From assembly GCA_035650495.1 (NCBI GenBank), contig DASRHK010000036.1, positions 1 to 61,486 of the forward strand: 61,486 nt of DNA. The letters are read 5' to 3'. The notes under the pieces were generated by a model. That model worked only from the letters and a program-made list of their open reading frames with translations. It ran no database searches and was not told the DNA's origin. Position numbers and translations under genes: made by a program. Positions 1-7,112 of the stretch are shown here, piece by piece. Position 1 is the stretch's first letter; every line of letters begins with the position of its first letter. The DNA comes from DASRHK01 sp035650495 (GTDB lineage: Bacteria; Pseudomonadota; Gammaproteobacteria; Nevskiales; Nevskiaceae).

Positions 1-81
1 CAGTGGTTGCGAGCGAATCCCGATGAGTTCGTTGACCTCATCCGCGCGATCCAGCAAGCGGCGAAGGAGACGTCTCGATGA
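1..81 (+). CDS. C-terminal end of an unidentified protein (partial)
   Basis: An open frame runs from the first base to a TGA at 79-81 and gives a 26-residue tail ending in AAKETSR. Its stop overlaps the start of the next gene as ATGA at 78-81, which suggests translational coupling in one operon. Too little is visible to identify the family. Stacked overlapping genes ahead of a tyrosine recombinase are common in integrative elements, so another recombinase or mobility protein is possible, but that is a guess. Confidence 0.55.
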   Translation, partial: QWLRANPDEFVDLIRAIQQAAKETSR

Positions 82-1139
82 AGGACCCGATCGAAAATCC
101 TCAAGGCGAACTTCTCTTCGACGCCATGCCCGAGGAGCGCGTTGCTGCTGAGGCGGAGGCGCTGGACAGGCCCGACATCCCCGCGCATGCGGATGAAGAG
201 CGTCTCGCGCAACTGAAAGCTGCAAGCCGGTCCAAGAACACGCAGCGCGGCTATCGATCCGACTGGAAGGCGTTCGAAACGTGGTGCAAGGCGTCCGGGC
301 GCGTCGCGTTGCCGGCTACGCCTGCGACAGTCGAGAGATTCATCGTTGCCCAGGACCGCGCCGGTCGCAAATACGCATCGATTTGTCGGCGCATGTCGGG
401 GATTCGGGATAGGCATTGCGAACACGGCCACGCGTCGCCGACAAGCAGTGAAGAGGTCAAGAAAGTCTTGCGCGGCCTTCGTCGTGATCCCTCCAGGCCG
501 CCGCCGAATCCAAAGATTGCGCTGACGGCTGCCGAGGTACTCATGATGCTCGCTCAGACGCGCAAGGATGCCACTGGCGTGCGCGATCGCGCGCTCATCG
601 TGCTCGGCTATCAATCGAGCCGCAGGCGATCGGAGATCTCCAGTCTCGATCTCGCAGACGTGTCGATCCACGATGCCGGAATCGAGGTGCGTGTGCGCCG
701 GAGCAAGACGGATCAGGAAGGCGAGGGACTCGTGAATTGGATTGGGGCTGAGGCAAATCCGGCCGCATGTCCAGTCCGTCTGCTGCGGGCGTGGCTGGAG
801 GTCCGCGGAGATCGGCCCGGCCCGCTCTTCTGGCCATGCAGGCGCGGCGGTCATCCATGGTTCGCGCGGCTGAGCGGCCAGGCGATCTGCGAAATCGTCC
901 AGGCATTGGCTGCGAAAGTGGGGATCGATCCGGCTCGCGTCGGAGCACACAGCCTGCGTGCTGGCTTGATTACCGAAGCGATGCTTGCCGGCCACAGTGT
1001 TGTCGATGTGATGAAGCACACAGGACATAAATCTGTCGGGACGCTTTCTGGCTATGTCCGACCGCGCGATCCGTTTCGCAAGAACGTTGCTGCCGGCCTA
1101 CTCAGCGGTGCCAGACACCAAAGCGGCATCCGACACTGA
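78..1139 (+). CDS. Tyrosine recombinase / site-specific integrase
   Basis: A 353-residue protein with a SAM-like core-binding domain (about residues 45-150; starts near NTQRGYRSDWKAFETWC) and a C-terminal catalytic domain. The catalytic residues are visible: Arg in RRRSEISSL, the H-x-x-R box in HSLRAGL, the later His in TGHKS and the nucleophile Tyr in SGYVRP. It is expected to cut and rejoin DNA at attachment sites or resolve multimers. The start ATG at 78 overlaps the upstream stop, which supports it. It differs in type from the phage-like integrase at 2067-3326, and the two together mark a mobile-element end. Its target site is not evident. Confidence 0.9.
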   Translation: MKDPIENPQGELLFDAMPEERVAAEAEALDRPDIPAHADEERLAQLKAASRSKNTQRGYRSDWKAFETWCKASGRVALPATPATVERFIVAQDRAGRKYASICRRMSGIRDRHCEHGHASPTSSEEVKKVLRGLRRDPSRPPPNPKIALTAAEVLMMLAQTRKDATGVRDRALIVLGYQSSRRRSEISSLDLADVSIHDAGIEVRVRRSKTDQEGEGLVNWIGAEANPAACPVRLLRAWLEVRGDRPGPLFWPCRRGGHPWFARLSGQAICEIVQALAAKVGIDPARVGAHSLRAGLITEAMLAGHSVVDVMKHTGHKSVGTLSGYVRPRDPFRKNVAAGLLSGARHQSGIRH

Positions 1140-1437
1140 CTGCGTATACGCAGCAAGGCGGAGCCCGAGCGAAAGGCCGTCGTCCCGCGTAGATGCATCC
1201 GCTGCGCGGTCGAGGCCAGCGGTCATTTCATTAGCTGGTAACGAAAGCATCACTGCGCGCGGAAGCCTAGAGCGGCAAATGTTTCGTCGCGTTCGCAATG
1301 TGGATATTCACAGCTCTACGCACATGTGCTTAACCCCAAATGTCCACAGCCACGCTCGCTCAAATCAGAGTTGCGGGGCGCACGACGAATCGTTCTGGTG
1401 GTCGCATCGCTCGGTGCCGGGCTCTGGAAGCAAAGTC

Positions 1438-1710
1438 ATGGGACGCAATGAAGTGAATCACCTAGACCTGATCGCGGGCACGCTCGTGGAGCTCACGCCC
1501 GATCTTTCCGCAGGCGTACTCGCCGTGCGCCTGGGAGCGCCGGAATGCATGACTGGGATGTCGCGGCGCCGTGTCATCGGCGTTTGGGTGGCGCGGAGGT
1601 TTGATTCCTACCGTGCCGAGGGCGCGGAGCCTTTCAACACCGACGGAACGCCGGCGATCTGGGCTTACCAGGCGATTACCGCTGACTACCTGGCTAGGTT
1701 CAGACACTAG
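1438..1710 (+). CDS. Possible small hypothetical protein
   Basis: A 90-residue frame starting at ATG 1438, with a GGAAG about 12 bases upstream. It starts MGRNEVNHLDLIAGTLVEL and ends in a plausible mixed-composition segment (AIWAYQAITADYLARFRH). The frame stays open further upstream, but that extension is rich in Arg/Ser and looks like chance reading. No family is recognised. It sits between the two recombinases, where small accessory genes are common. The DNA from 1140 to 1437 shows no gene or repeat. The call rests only on length, start context and composition. Confidence 0.3.
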   Translation: MGRNEVNHLDLIAGTLVELTPDLSAGVLAVRLGAPECMTGMSRRRVIGVWVARRFDSYRAEGAEPFNTDGTPAIWAYQAITADYLARFRH

Positions 1711-1770
1711 CCCGGCGTCGCGGCCAGCCGTTGGCCCATGGACTGGCATCCAGCCCGTCTATAGGCCTGC

Positions 1771-2202
1771 ATGGATGACGCAGATGCTACCCGCGATGAG
1801 ATGCCCGCACTTGAGCTCGCTGCTCGGCGGGCGGCCACAGCGCAGCGTCCCGGACTGAGGCCGTTGGTGGTATCCGCAGCGCAAGCCGCGGACTACCTGT
1901 CGATCAGTCGCGGGCTGTTCAACGCACAGGTTCGTCCGCACCTGCGCGACATCCATATCGGACCGCGAGTTGTTCGGTTTGCACTCGAGCAAATCGACGA
2001 GTTCGTCGAGCGCGTGAAGGCAGGTATCCCCCATCCAACCCAACAACCAAGCGGCAGGAACTTCAGATGTCGAAAAAACAGCAACGCACGCCGGGACTCT
2101 TCCTCCGAGGAGGCTACTGGCACATCGACAAGGTCGTACTCGGTCGGAGACTTTGTGAAACTACGGGCGAGACTGACCGCGCTAAGGCGGAGATGTACCT
2201 AG
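1771..2202 (+). CDS. Excisionase-like helix-turn-helix protein
   Basis: Residues about 32-82 match the short winged-helix fold of AlpA/Xis-like excisionases and MerR-type DNA binders: VSAAQAADYLSISRGLFNAQ is followed by a basic turn and ALEQIDEFVERVKAG. Such proteins bend DNA at att sites and bias an integrase toward excision, or control its promoter. The frame overlaps the next integrase by 136 bases; the overlapping tail is low-complexity Arg/Ser and may be unimportant. Start ATG 1771 lacks a strong ribosome site, and ATG 1801 is an alternative that keeps the domain. Its place directly before the integrase is the classic xis-int order. Confidence 0.6.
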   Translation: MDDADATRDEMPALELAARRAATAQRPGLRPLVVSAAQAADYLSISRGLFNAQVRPHLRDIHIGPRVVRFALEQIDEFVERVKAGIPHPTQQPSGRNFRCRKNSNARRDSSSEEATGTSTRSYSVGDFVKLRARLTALRRRCT

Positions 2203-3326
2203 CGCGGCGATGGACTGAAGTTCGCGAAGCAATCATCCATGGCGAACGACCCGTGCGCACGTTTGCTGACGCCGCGAAACGATTTATCGAGGAGGGCATA
2301 CGAGGCGGGAAGCGCGCGGTCGAACGCGATCTGCAAGATGTGGAATTGCTCAACGAGTACATCGGTCACTTGCCGCTTGATCGCGTGCACGAGGAGGCCC
2401 TCGAAGATTTCATCGAGGATCGCAAGAGTGGCAAACGAGCAACGGGGACGATCAATCGCGCGCTCGCGGTCGTGCGGGCGATCCTCAAGCTTGCTGCGAC
2501 TGTGTGGCGCGATCCGGACACCGGCCTGACCTGGCTTCAGGCACCGGCAACGATTCGCGCTCTCGATGACTCGCGCAAGCGCAAGCCGTATCCGCTGGAT
2601 TGGCCGGAGGAGGCGCTGTTCGGTTCGCTGCTCCCGTCGCATCTACGCAAAATGTTTCGATACGCAACGAACGCGGGATGTCGCGAGCAGGAGATCTGCA
2701 AGCTGCGTTGGGAGTGGGAGATCGAGATCGCAAAGGACGTCAGCGTCTTCGTGCTTCCGGCCGAGATCACCAAGAATGGGGAGGAACGGGTCGTCGTCCT
2801 CAATCGGTTTGCGCGTAAGGCCGTCGATCGCGAGCGCGGCAAGCATCCGGTGTTCGTGTTCACGATGCGCAAGGAGATTCGTGAACACAAGCGCGGCCCG
2901 ATCATCGGTTATGAGCACGTGCCTGTCACGAAAATGCTGAACTCTGCCTGGAAGCGGGCCCGGCGCGACGCTGCGGAAGCTTATGAGCGTCGAATCGGCA
3001 GGCCGTGTCCCGATGGTTTCCGCAGGCTTCGCGTGCAGGACGCGCGGCATACGTTTGGTCATCGGCTGCGCGCGAACGACGTGAGCCTCGAAGATCGCCA
3101 AGATTTGCTCGGTCACAAATCGGGACGCATTACGACGCACTACTCAGTCGCTGAAGTCATGCGCCTGATTGCGGCCGCGGAGAGCATCTGTAAACTCGGG
3201 TCGCGCAAAAGTCCGGCGATGCCAGTGCTACGAATCCGCGACCTCGCAGCAAAACGTCGTAAACCGATGGGTGAGAAGGATTTGGGGAACGCGGTGATCG
3301 GTGATTGTCTCGTGACTGCTCCGTAG
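2067..3326 (+). CDS. Phage-type tyrosine integrase
   Basis: A 419-residue integrase with an N-terminal arm-binding segment (residues about 10-60), core-binding domain (70-170) and catalytic domain (185-380). Catalytic residues are seen as Arg in NAGCREQEICKLRW, the box DARHTFGHRL (the first His is replaced by Asp, as in some members), LLGHKS and the Tyr in THYSV. The tail after the Tyr, with SICKLGSRKSPAMP, is also found as a relic at 26115-26204 beside tRNA-Met. That suggests this integrase family uses the tRNA-Met 3' end and that two related elements inserted in tandem. The last ~40 residues are encoded by DNA homologous to the tRNA-flanking copy. Confidence 0.92.
   Translation: MSKKQQRTPGLFLRGGYWHIDKVVLGRRLCETTGETDRAKAEMYLARRWTEVREAIIHGERPVRTFADAAKRFIEEGIRGGKRAVERDLQDVELLNEYIGHLPLDRVHEEALEDFIEDRKSGKRATGTINRALAVVRAILKLAATVWRDPDTGLTWLQAPATIRALDDSRKRKPYPLDWPEEALFGSLLPSHLRKMFRYATNAGCREQEICKLRWEWEIEIAKDVSVFVLPAEITKNGEERVVVLNRFARKAVDRERGKHPVFVFTMRKEIREHKRGPIIGYEHVPVTKMLNSAWKRARRDAAEAYERRIGRPCPDGFRRLRVQDARHTFGHRLRANDVSLEDRQDLLGHKSGRITTHYSVAEVMRLIAAAESICKLGSRKSPAMPVLRIRDLAAKRRKPMGEKDLGNAVIGDCLVTAP
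3181..3325 (+). repeat. Left copy of integrase-end / att-like direct repeat
   Basis: This 3' end of the integrase gene is homologous, in the same orientation, to 26115-26220 next to tRNA-Met. The first 44 bases agree at about 34 positions by hand alignment, sharing CGCAAAAGTCC. Similarity continues through AATYCGCGAC, CAGCMAA, TCGTAA and TGAGAAGG. Beyond that, 3294-3325 retains GGTGAT-N-GG and later ACTGC in the order found in the tRNA-Met 3' arm (minus strand read as plus), possibly a decayed attL. The last part is weak. Confidence 0.6.
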
Positions 3327-3469
3327 CGGACGTTGCGTCTGGCGGGTTCAGCGGCAGTTCACGACCCGAAGCTGTCGTTCGCGTAACTTCAAAGCGGTCA
3401 CTCGAAAGGCGCAAATCCGGCGTGCAACTATCCGGGATGCGGCGCGAAGCAGTTGGGCTGCGACTCGGA

Positions 3470-3485
3470 TGTCACCCAGGCGACA
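3470..3485. promoter_or_regulatory. Crp-type palindromic operator, thiolase promoter
   Basis: TGTCACCCAGGCGACA is a 16-bp inverted repeat with one mismatch between arms. It is one of five related sites in the island. Its centre lies 62.5 bases before the thiolase ATG. With a class II distance of 41.5 bases the transcript would start at 3519, and CACAAT (3507-3512) sits exactly at -12 to -7, leaving a 21-base leader that contains GGAGGT. The proposed regulator is the Crp-fold protein at 9691-10488. Confidence 0.65.
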
Positions 3486-3539
3486 GGGATGACGGACGCT
3501 AGGAGGCACAATCGAGCGGCGACATTGCTCGGAGGTGAC

Positions 3540-4721
3540 ATGGCGCATGAAGCAGTAGTGGCGGGCGTGGGCATGATTCCATTCACCAAGCCCGGCAAGA
3601 GCGATCCCTATTTCAAGATGGGCGAGCGCGCCGCACGCGCGGCGCTTGCCGATGCGGGTGTCGATTTTGGCGAGATCGGCCAATGCTACGTGGGCTACGT
3701 GTACGGCGATTCGACGTGCGGTCAGACGGCACTTGCGCCGCTCGGCTTGACCGGCGTGCCGACCTTCAACGTGAACAACAACTGCGCGAGCGGCTCGTCG
3801 GCGTTCTTCCTCGCGCACCAGGCGGTGACCAACGGCATCGTCGATTGCGCGCTGGCGCTCGGATTCGAGCAGATGACGCCCGGCGCCCTGGGCTCTGCGT
3901 TCAGCGATCGGCCGACACCCATGGCTTCCTATTTCGACAAGCTGGTGAAGGTGCGCGGCTACGATCCCAATGCCGCGCCCATGGCGCAATTCTTCAGCGG
4001 CGCCGCGGCGCAATACATCGACAAGACCGGCGCGCGGCCCGAGTTGTTTGCGCGCATCTCTGAGAAAGCGAGGCGCCACGCCGCCAACAATCCCTACGCA
4101 GTCTTCCGCGATCCCGTAACGGTCGAGGAAGTGCTGGCGTCCCCAACCGTGCACGGCCTGCTGACGAAGTTGCAGTGCTGCCCGCCAACCTGCGGCGCGG
4201 CCGCGACCGTGGTGTGCTCGGAAGAATTTGCGCGTCGACGCGGCCTGAGCAAGGCGATCGCAGTGAAGGGCATCGCGTTCATGGGTGACACCGCGAGTTG
4301 CTTCGAGGACGATTCGTTGATGAAGCTGCTTGGAACCGATGTCGTCGCGACGCTGGCACGTCGCGTCTACGAGCAGGCTGGCGTCGGGCCGGAAGACGTG
4401 GATCTCTGCGAGCTGCACGACTGCTTCACGGTCAACGAAGTGCTGGTGCAGGAAGCGCTCGGCCTCGCGCCGCCAGGCGGCTCGGAGAAATTCCTCGCCG
4501 ATGGCGACAACAGCTACGGTGGCGCCGTGGTGATCAATCCTTCAGGCGGCTTGCTGTCGAAAGGTCATCCGCTCGGAGCTACGGGACTCGCGCAGATTAC
4601 TGAGTGCGTCTGGCAGTTGCGTGGCGAAGCGGGGCCGCGTCAGGTCGAGGGCGCCAGCGTGGCGCTGCAGGAGAACGCCGGAATGAACGGCGGTTGCCTC
4701 GTCACACTGCTGACAGCCTGA
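3540..4721 (+). CDS. SCPx-type thiolase / lipid-transfer-like acyl-CoA thiolase
   Basis: A 393-residue thiolase-fold protein of the sterol-carrier-protein-x / lipid-transfer group. The catalytic Cys is in NNNCASGSSA (about residue 82), the His/Cys pair in CELHDCFTVNE and the C-terminal His in GHPLGATG. Such enzymes cleave 3-ketoacyl-CoA, often with branched or steroid side chains; related Ltp proteins instead act as aldolases with a DUF35 partner, and none is present here. The ATG at 3540 is preceded by GGAGGT and begins the conserved MAHEAVVAGVGMIPF segment, so the longer in-frame upstream extension is rejected. It converges on the SDR gene with 7 bases between. It probably ends the aglycone/acyl degradation arm. 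Confidence 0.85.
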   Translation: MAHEAVVAGVGMIPFTKPGKSDPYFKMGERAARAALADAGVDFGEIGQCYVGYVYGDSTCGQTALAPLGLTGVPTFNVNNNCASGSSAFFLAHQAVTNGIVDCALALGFEQMTPGALGSAFSDRPTPMASYFDKLVKVRGYDPNAAPMAQFFSGAAAQYIDKTGARPELFARISEKARRHAANNPYAVFRDPVTVEEVLASPTVHGLLTKLQCCPPTCGAAATVVCSEEFARRRGLSKAIAVKGIAFMGDTASCFEDDSLMKLLGTDVVATLARRVYEQAGVGPEDVDLCELHDCFTVNEVLVQEALGLAPPGGSEKFLADGDNSYGGAVVINPSGGLLSKGHPLGATGLAQITECVWQLRGEAGPRQVEGASVALQENAGMNGGCLVTLLTA

Positions 4722-4728
4722 GTTTGCG

Positions 4729-5523
4729 CTAGCCGATCCGCGCGCTCTGCCCGCCGTCGACCGGCAGGATCGCGCCGGTGATGAACCGTGCTTCCTCGGA
4801 GTGCAGGAACACGGAGGCCCACGCGACGTCCCACGCGCTGCCCATGGTTTGCCGCAGCGGAACTGCCGCGTTGCGTTCCTTGATGATGTCCGCCTTCGGC
4901 CGGCCGGTCGCCTGGGCGAATCCTTCGATGGCAAGCGGTGTCTCGATGAGGCCGGGCATGACTGCGTTGGCGCGCACCCCGAAGGGAGCATTGGTCACGG
5001 CGATCGATTGGGTGAACGCGTTCAGTCCGGCTTTCGATGTTTTGTAGGCCACGATGGGCAGGCTGACCACCGCGGCGATCGACGAAACGTTGACGATGCT
5101 GCCCGAACGCTGCTCGAGCATCATCGGCAGGACCGCCTTCGCGGTCAGGAAGCAGCCGCGCAGATTCGTATCGAGGATGCGATCCCAGTTGCCGACTTCA
5201 AGCTGAGTCGGGATCGAATCGCCAGCGCCGATGCCGACGTTGTACTGCAGCAGATCGATGCGGCCATACCGCTCGCGGCAGGTGTCGGCGATCGCGCGGC
5301 AGTCCTCTTCGCGAGTGACATCCGCGCGCAGGCACGAAGCATCGCCGCCTTCCGCGACGATCATCTGCAGCGTTTCCTCAGCCGACGTGAGGTTCGCATC
5401 GGCCAGCAGCACGCGGGCGCCTTCGCGCGCGAAAGCGACCGCGGTGGCGCGGCCGATGCCGATCGTGTCGCCCGGCGTCTGGCCCGCGCCGACGACGATC
5501 GCGATCCTGCCCTTCAATCTCAT
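4729..5523 (-). CDS. Short-chain dehydrogenase/reductase
   Basis: A 264-residue classical SDR. The N-terminal Rossmann motif is in VVGAGQTPGDTIGIGRA (a longer loop than usual), the NAG-type motif appears as YNVGIGAG, and the catalytic Ser-Tyr-Lys set is in SSIAAVVSLPIVAYKTSKAG. The end INGQ-like region is ILPVDGGQSARIG. It oxidises or reduces a hydroxyl/keto group with NAD(P); the substrate is unknown. ATG 5523 has GTGAGGA upstream. It is the third gene of the minus-strand unit TonB receptor - esterase - SDR, 10 bases after the esterase, so it is expected to act on a product released by that esterase. Confidence 0.85.
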   Translation of the reverse strand: MRLKGRIAIVVGAGQTPGDTIGIGRATAVAFAREGARVLLADANLTSAEETLQMIVAEGGDASCLRADVTREEDCRAIADTCRERYGRIDLLQYNVGIGAGDSIPTQLEVGNWDRILDTNLRGCFLTAKAVLPMMLEQRSGSIVNVSSIAAVVSLPIVAYKTSKAGLNAFTQSIAVTNAPFGVRANAVMPGLIETPLAIEGFAQATGRPKADIIKERNAAVPLRQTMGSAWDVAWASVFLHSEEARFITGAILPVDGGQSARIG

Positions 5524-5533
5524 CGTGGGGTCC

Positions 5534-7099
5534 TCACCAGATCTTCTCGAAGGCCGCGTCGATGTCGTGGCGCAGCTCGGTGTGCGTGTCGAAGACCATG
5601 CAGGCCTTATGCGTCGTGTCGTAGGGCGACCAAGGCGGGAAGCGCTCACTACGCGGCGTGCCGGTCTTGACGAAGCTCACGATCGCGTCGTGCAGCGCAT
5701 CGCCCGCAGGCCTCGCGGCCTCTTCGCTGCCGATCATCGCGGACCATTGCCGGTAATTCTGGAAGACGCCGGGCAGATCGAGTGTGTGCAGCGCGCCCAG
5801 GGCGCCGTTGACCGCCGGCGAGCGCCAGTCGAAGCGATAGAGGAAGGTACGACCAGGCGATGTCTCGCTGTGCGTCCCCGCGAAGGCGACAGACCATTTC
5901 CGGAACAGCGCGTCAGTCATCGCGCGCTCATAGATCTGCAACGCGGAAGCCCCGGGCATCGCGGCCTTGTAGTTCTTGAACGTCGCAGCAGGATCTTCGC
6001 GGGGGTTGAGGATGCCTGAGTGATAGCGGAACATCGCCCTGGTCGTCAGCGCAGTCGGGCCTGGGATCGAGAGCGACCACGTACGGCTTTCGTCGCGGCA
6101 AGTGCCGATCAGCAGGTCGATATCGCGCTTGTTGCCCGCGCGAATGGCGTCGGCGAGCGGAAGCGGGAAGAGCTCAGTGCCGGTTGCCATCCCGAAGACC
6201 GTGAAGTGATCGCGTCCCAGCGCGCCGTAGCGATCGCGATGCTTGCCAAGGAATTGCGGCGGTCCGGGCGCCGCCGCGCGCACCTGCTCCACGCTGAGAC
6301 GCATCAACGCCTCGGCATCGCCAGGCCTTACACCGAGCACCTGCTCGAAATAGTCGCGAGCGAAGCGTGAGTATTCCTCGTGCGGGAATACCGAGATCGC
6401 GGCGCCGCTCAGGCACGCGACGCGACGGATCAAGCCATCGGTCTTCGGCGACATCATCATCGCGATCGCCGACGTTGCGCCGGCGGATTCGCCCATCACG
6501 GTGACGCAATCGCGATCGCCGCCAAACGCGCGGATGTTCTCATGGACCCAGCGCAGCGCCGCGAGCTGATCGAGGAAGCCGCGATTGGCGATGCCGACGC
6601 CGTCGGGAAACAAGTCGTCGCCGCCCATGAAGCCGAAGATGCCGAGGCGATAGTTGATGGTGACGACGACGATGCCCTTCGCAGCGAGGGCAGTGCCGTC
6701 GTAAACAGCGGCCGCACCTGAACCCGACGTGAAGCCACCGCCGTGGATCCAGACGATGACCGGAAGTCGAGCGTCCGGATCCATCGTCGGTGTCCACACG
6801 TTGAGGTTCAGGCAGTCGTCGCCGACGGTGGTGCCGATGGGACCGATCGTGCCGATGAAGGCCTTCGATGCCTTGCGCATGCGAAGCGCGGCGATCATTA
6901 GGCGGCTGTACTTCGGTTGGTAGCAGGCCTTGCCCGGCTGCGTCGCCTCACGCGTTCCACTCCACGCTACGACGGGCTGTGGAGCGCGCCAGAGATTGGC
7001 GCCGCTGATCGGCGCTGCAAAGGGAATGCCACGGAAGAGGTGGATACCTTCCTGCGACTTGCCGACGACGGCGCCCCCAGTGACTTTGGCGAGCGTCAT
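5534..7099 (-). CDS. Type-B carboxylesterase
   Basis: A 521-residue alpha/beta hydrolase of the cholinesterase/type-B family. Oxyanion-hole segment VWIHGGGFTSGSG, nucleophile elbow VMGESAGA, acid region CRDESRTW and a C-terminal His in GALHTLDLPG make a full triad. It hydrolyses carboxylic esters. No signal peptide precedes MTLAKVTGGAVVG, so a cytoplasmic location is likely although many relatives are secreted. ATG 7099 lies 13 bases after the receptor stop; an in-frame start 48 bases upstream would overlap the receptor gene and is less likely. A second type-B esterase lies at 24085-25599. The pair suggests several ester groups on the imported substrate. Confidence 0.88.
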   Translation of the reverse strand: MTLAKVTGGAVVGKSQEGIHLFRGIPFAAPISGANLWRAPQPVVAWSGTREATQPGKACYQPKYSRLMIAALRMRKASKAFIGTIGPIGTTVGDDCLNLNVWTPTMDPDARLPVIVWIHGGGFTSGSGAAAVYDGTALAAKGIVVVTINYRLGIFGFMGGDDLFPDGVGIANRGFLDQLAALRWVHENIRAFGGDRDCVTVMGESAGATSAIAMMMSPKTDGLIRRVACLSGAAISVFPHEEYSRFARDYFEQVLGVRPGDAEALMRLSVEQVRAAAPGPPQFLGKHRDRYGALGRDHFTVFGMATGTELFPLPLADAIRAGNKRDIDLLIGTCRDESRTWSLSIPGPTALTTRAMFRYHSGILNPREDPAATFKNYKAAMPGASALQIYERAMTDALFRKWSVAFAGTHSETSPGRTFLYRFDWRSPAVNGALGALHTLDLPGVFQNYRQWSAMIGSEEAARPAGDALHDAIVSFVKTGTPRSERFPPWSPYDTTHKACMVFDTHTELRHDIDAAFEKIW

Positions 7100-7112
7100 C
7101 GTCGGGTGGTGT

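Noticed and set aside
3453..3539. Longer N-terminus for the SCPx-type thiolase
   Set aside because: It runs through the palindrome at 3470-3485 and the predicted promoter; ATG 3540 has GGAGGT and begins the conserved domain.
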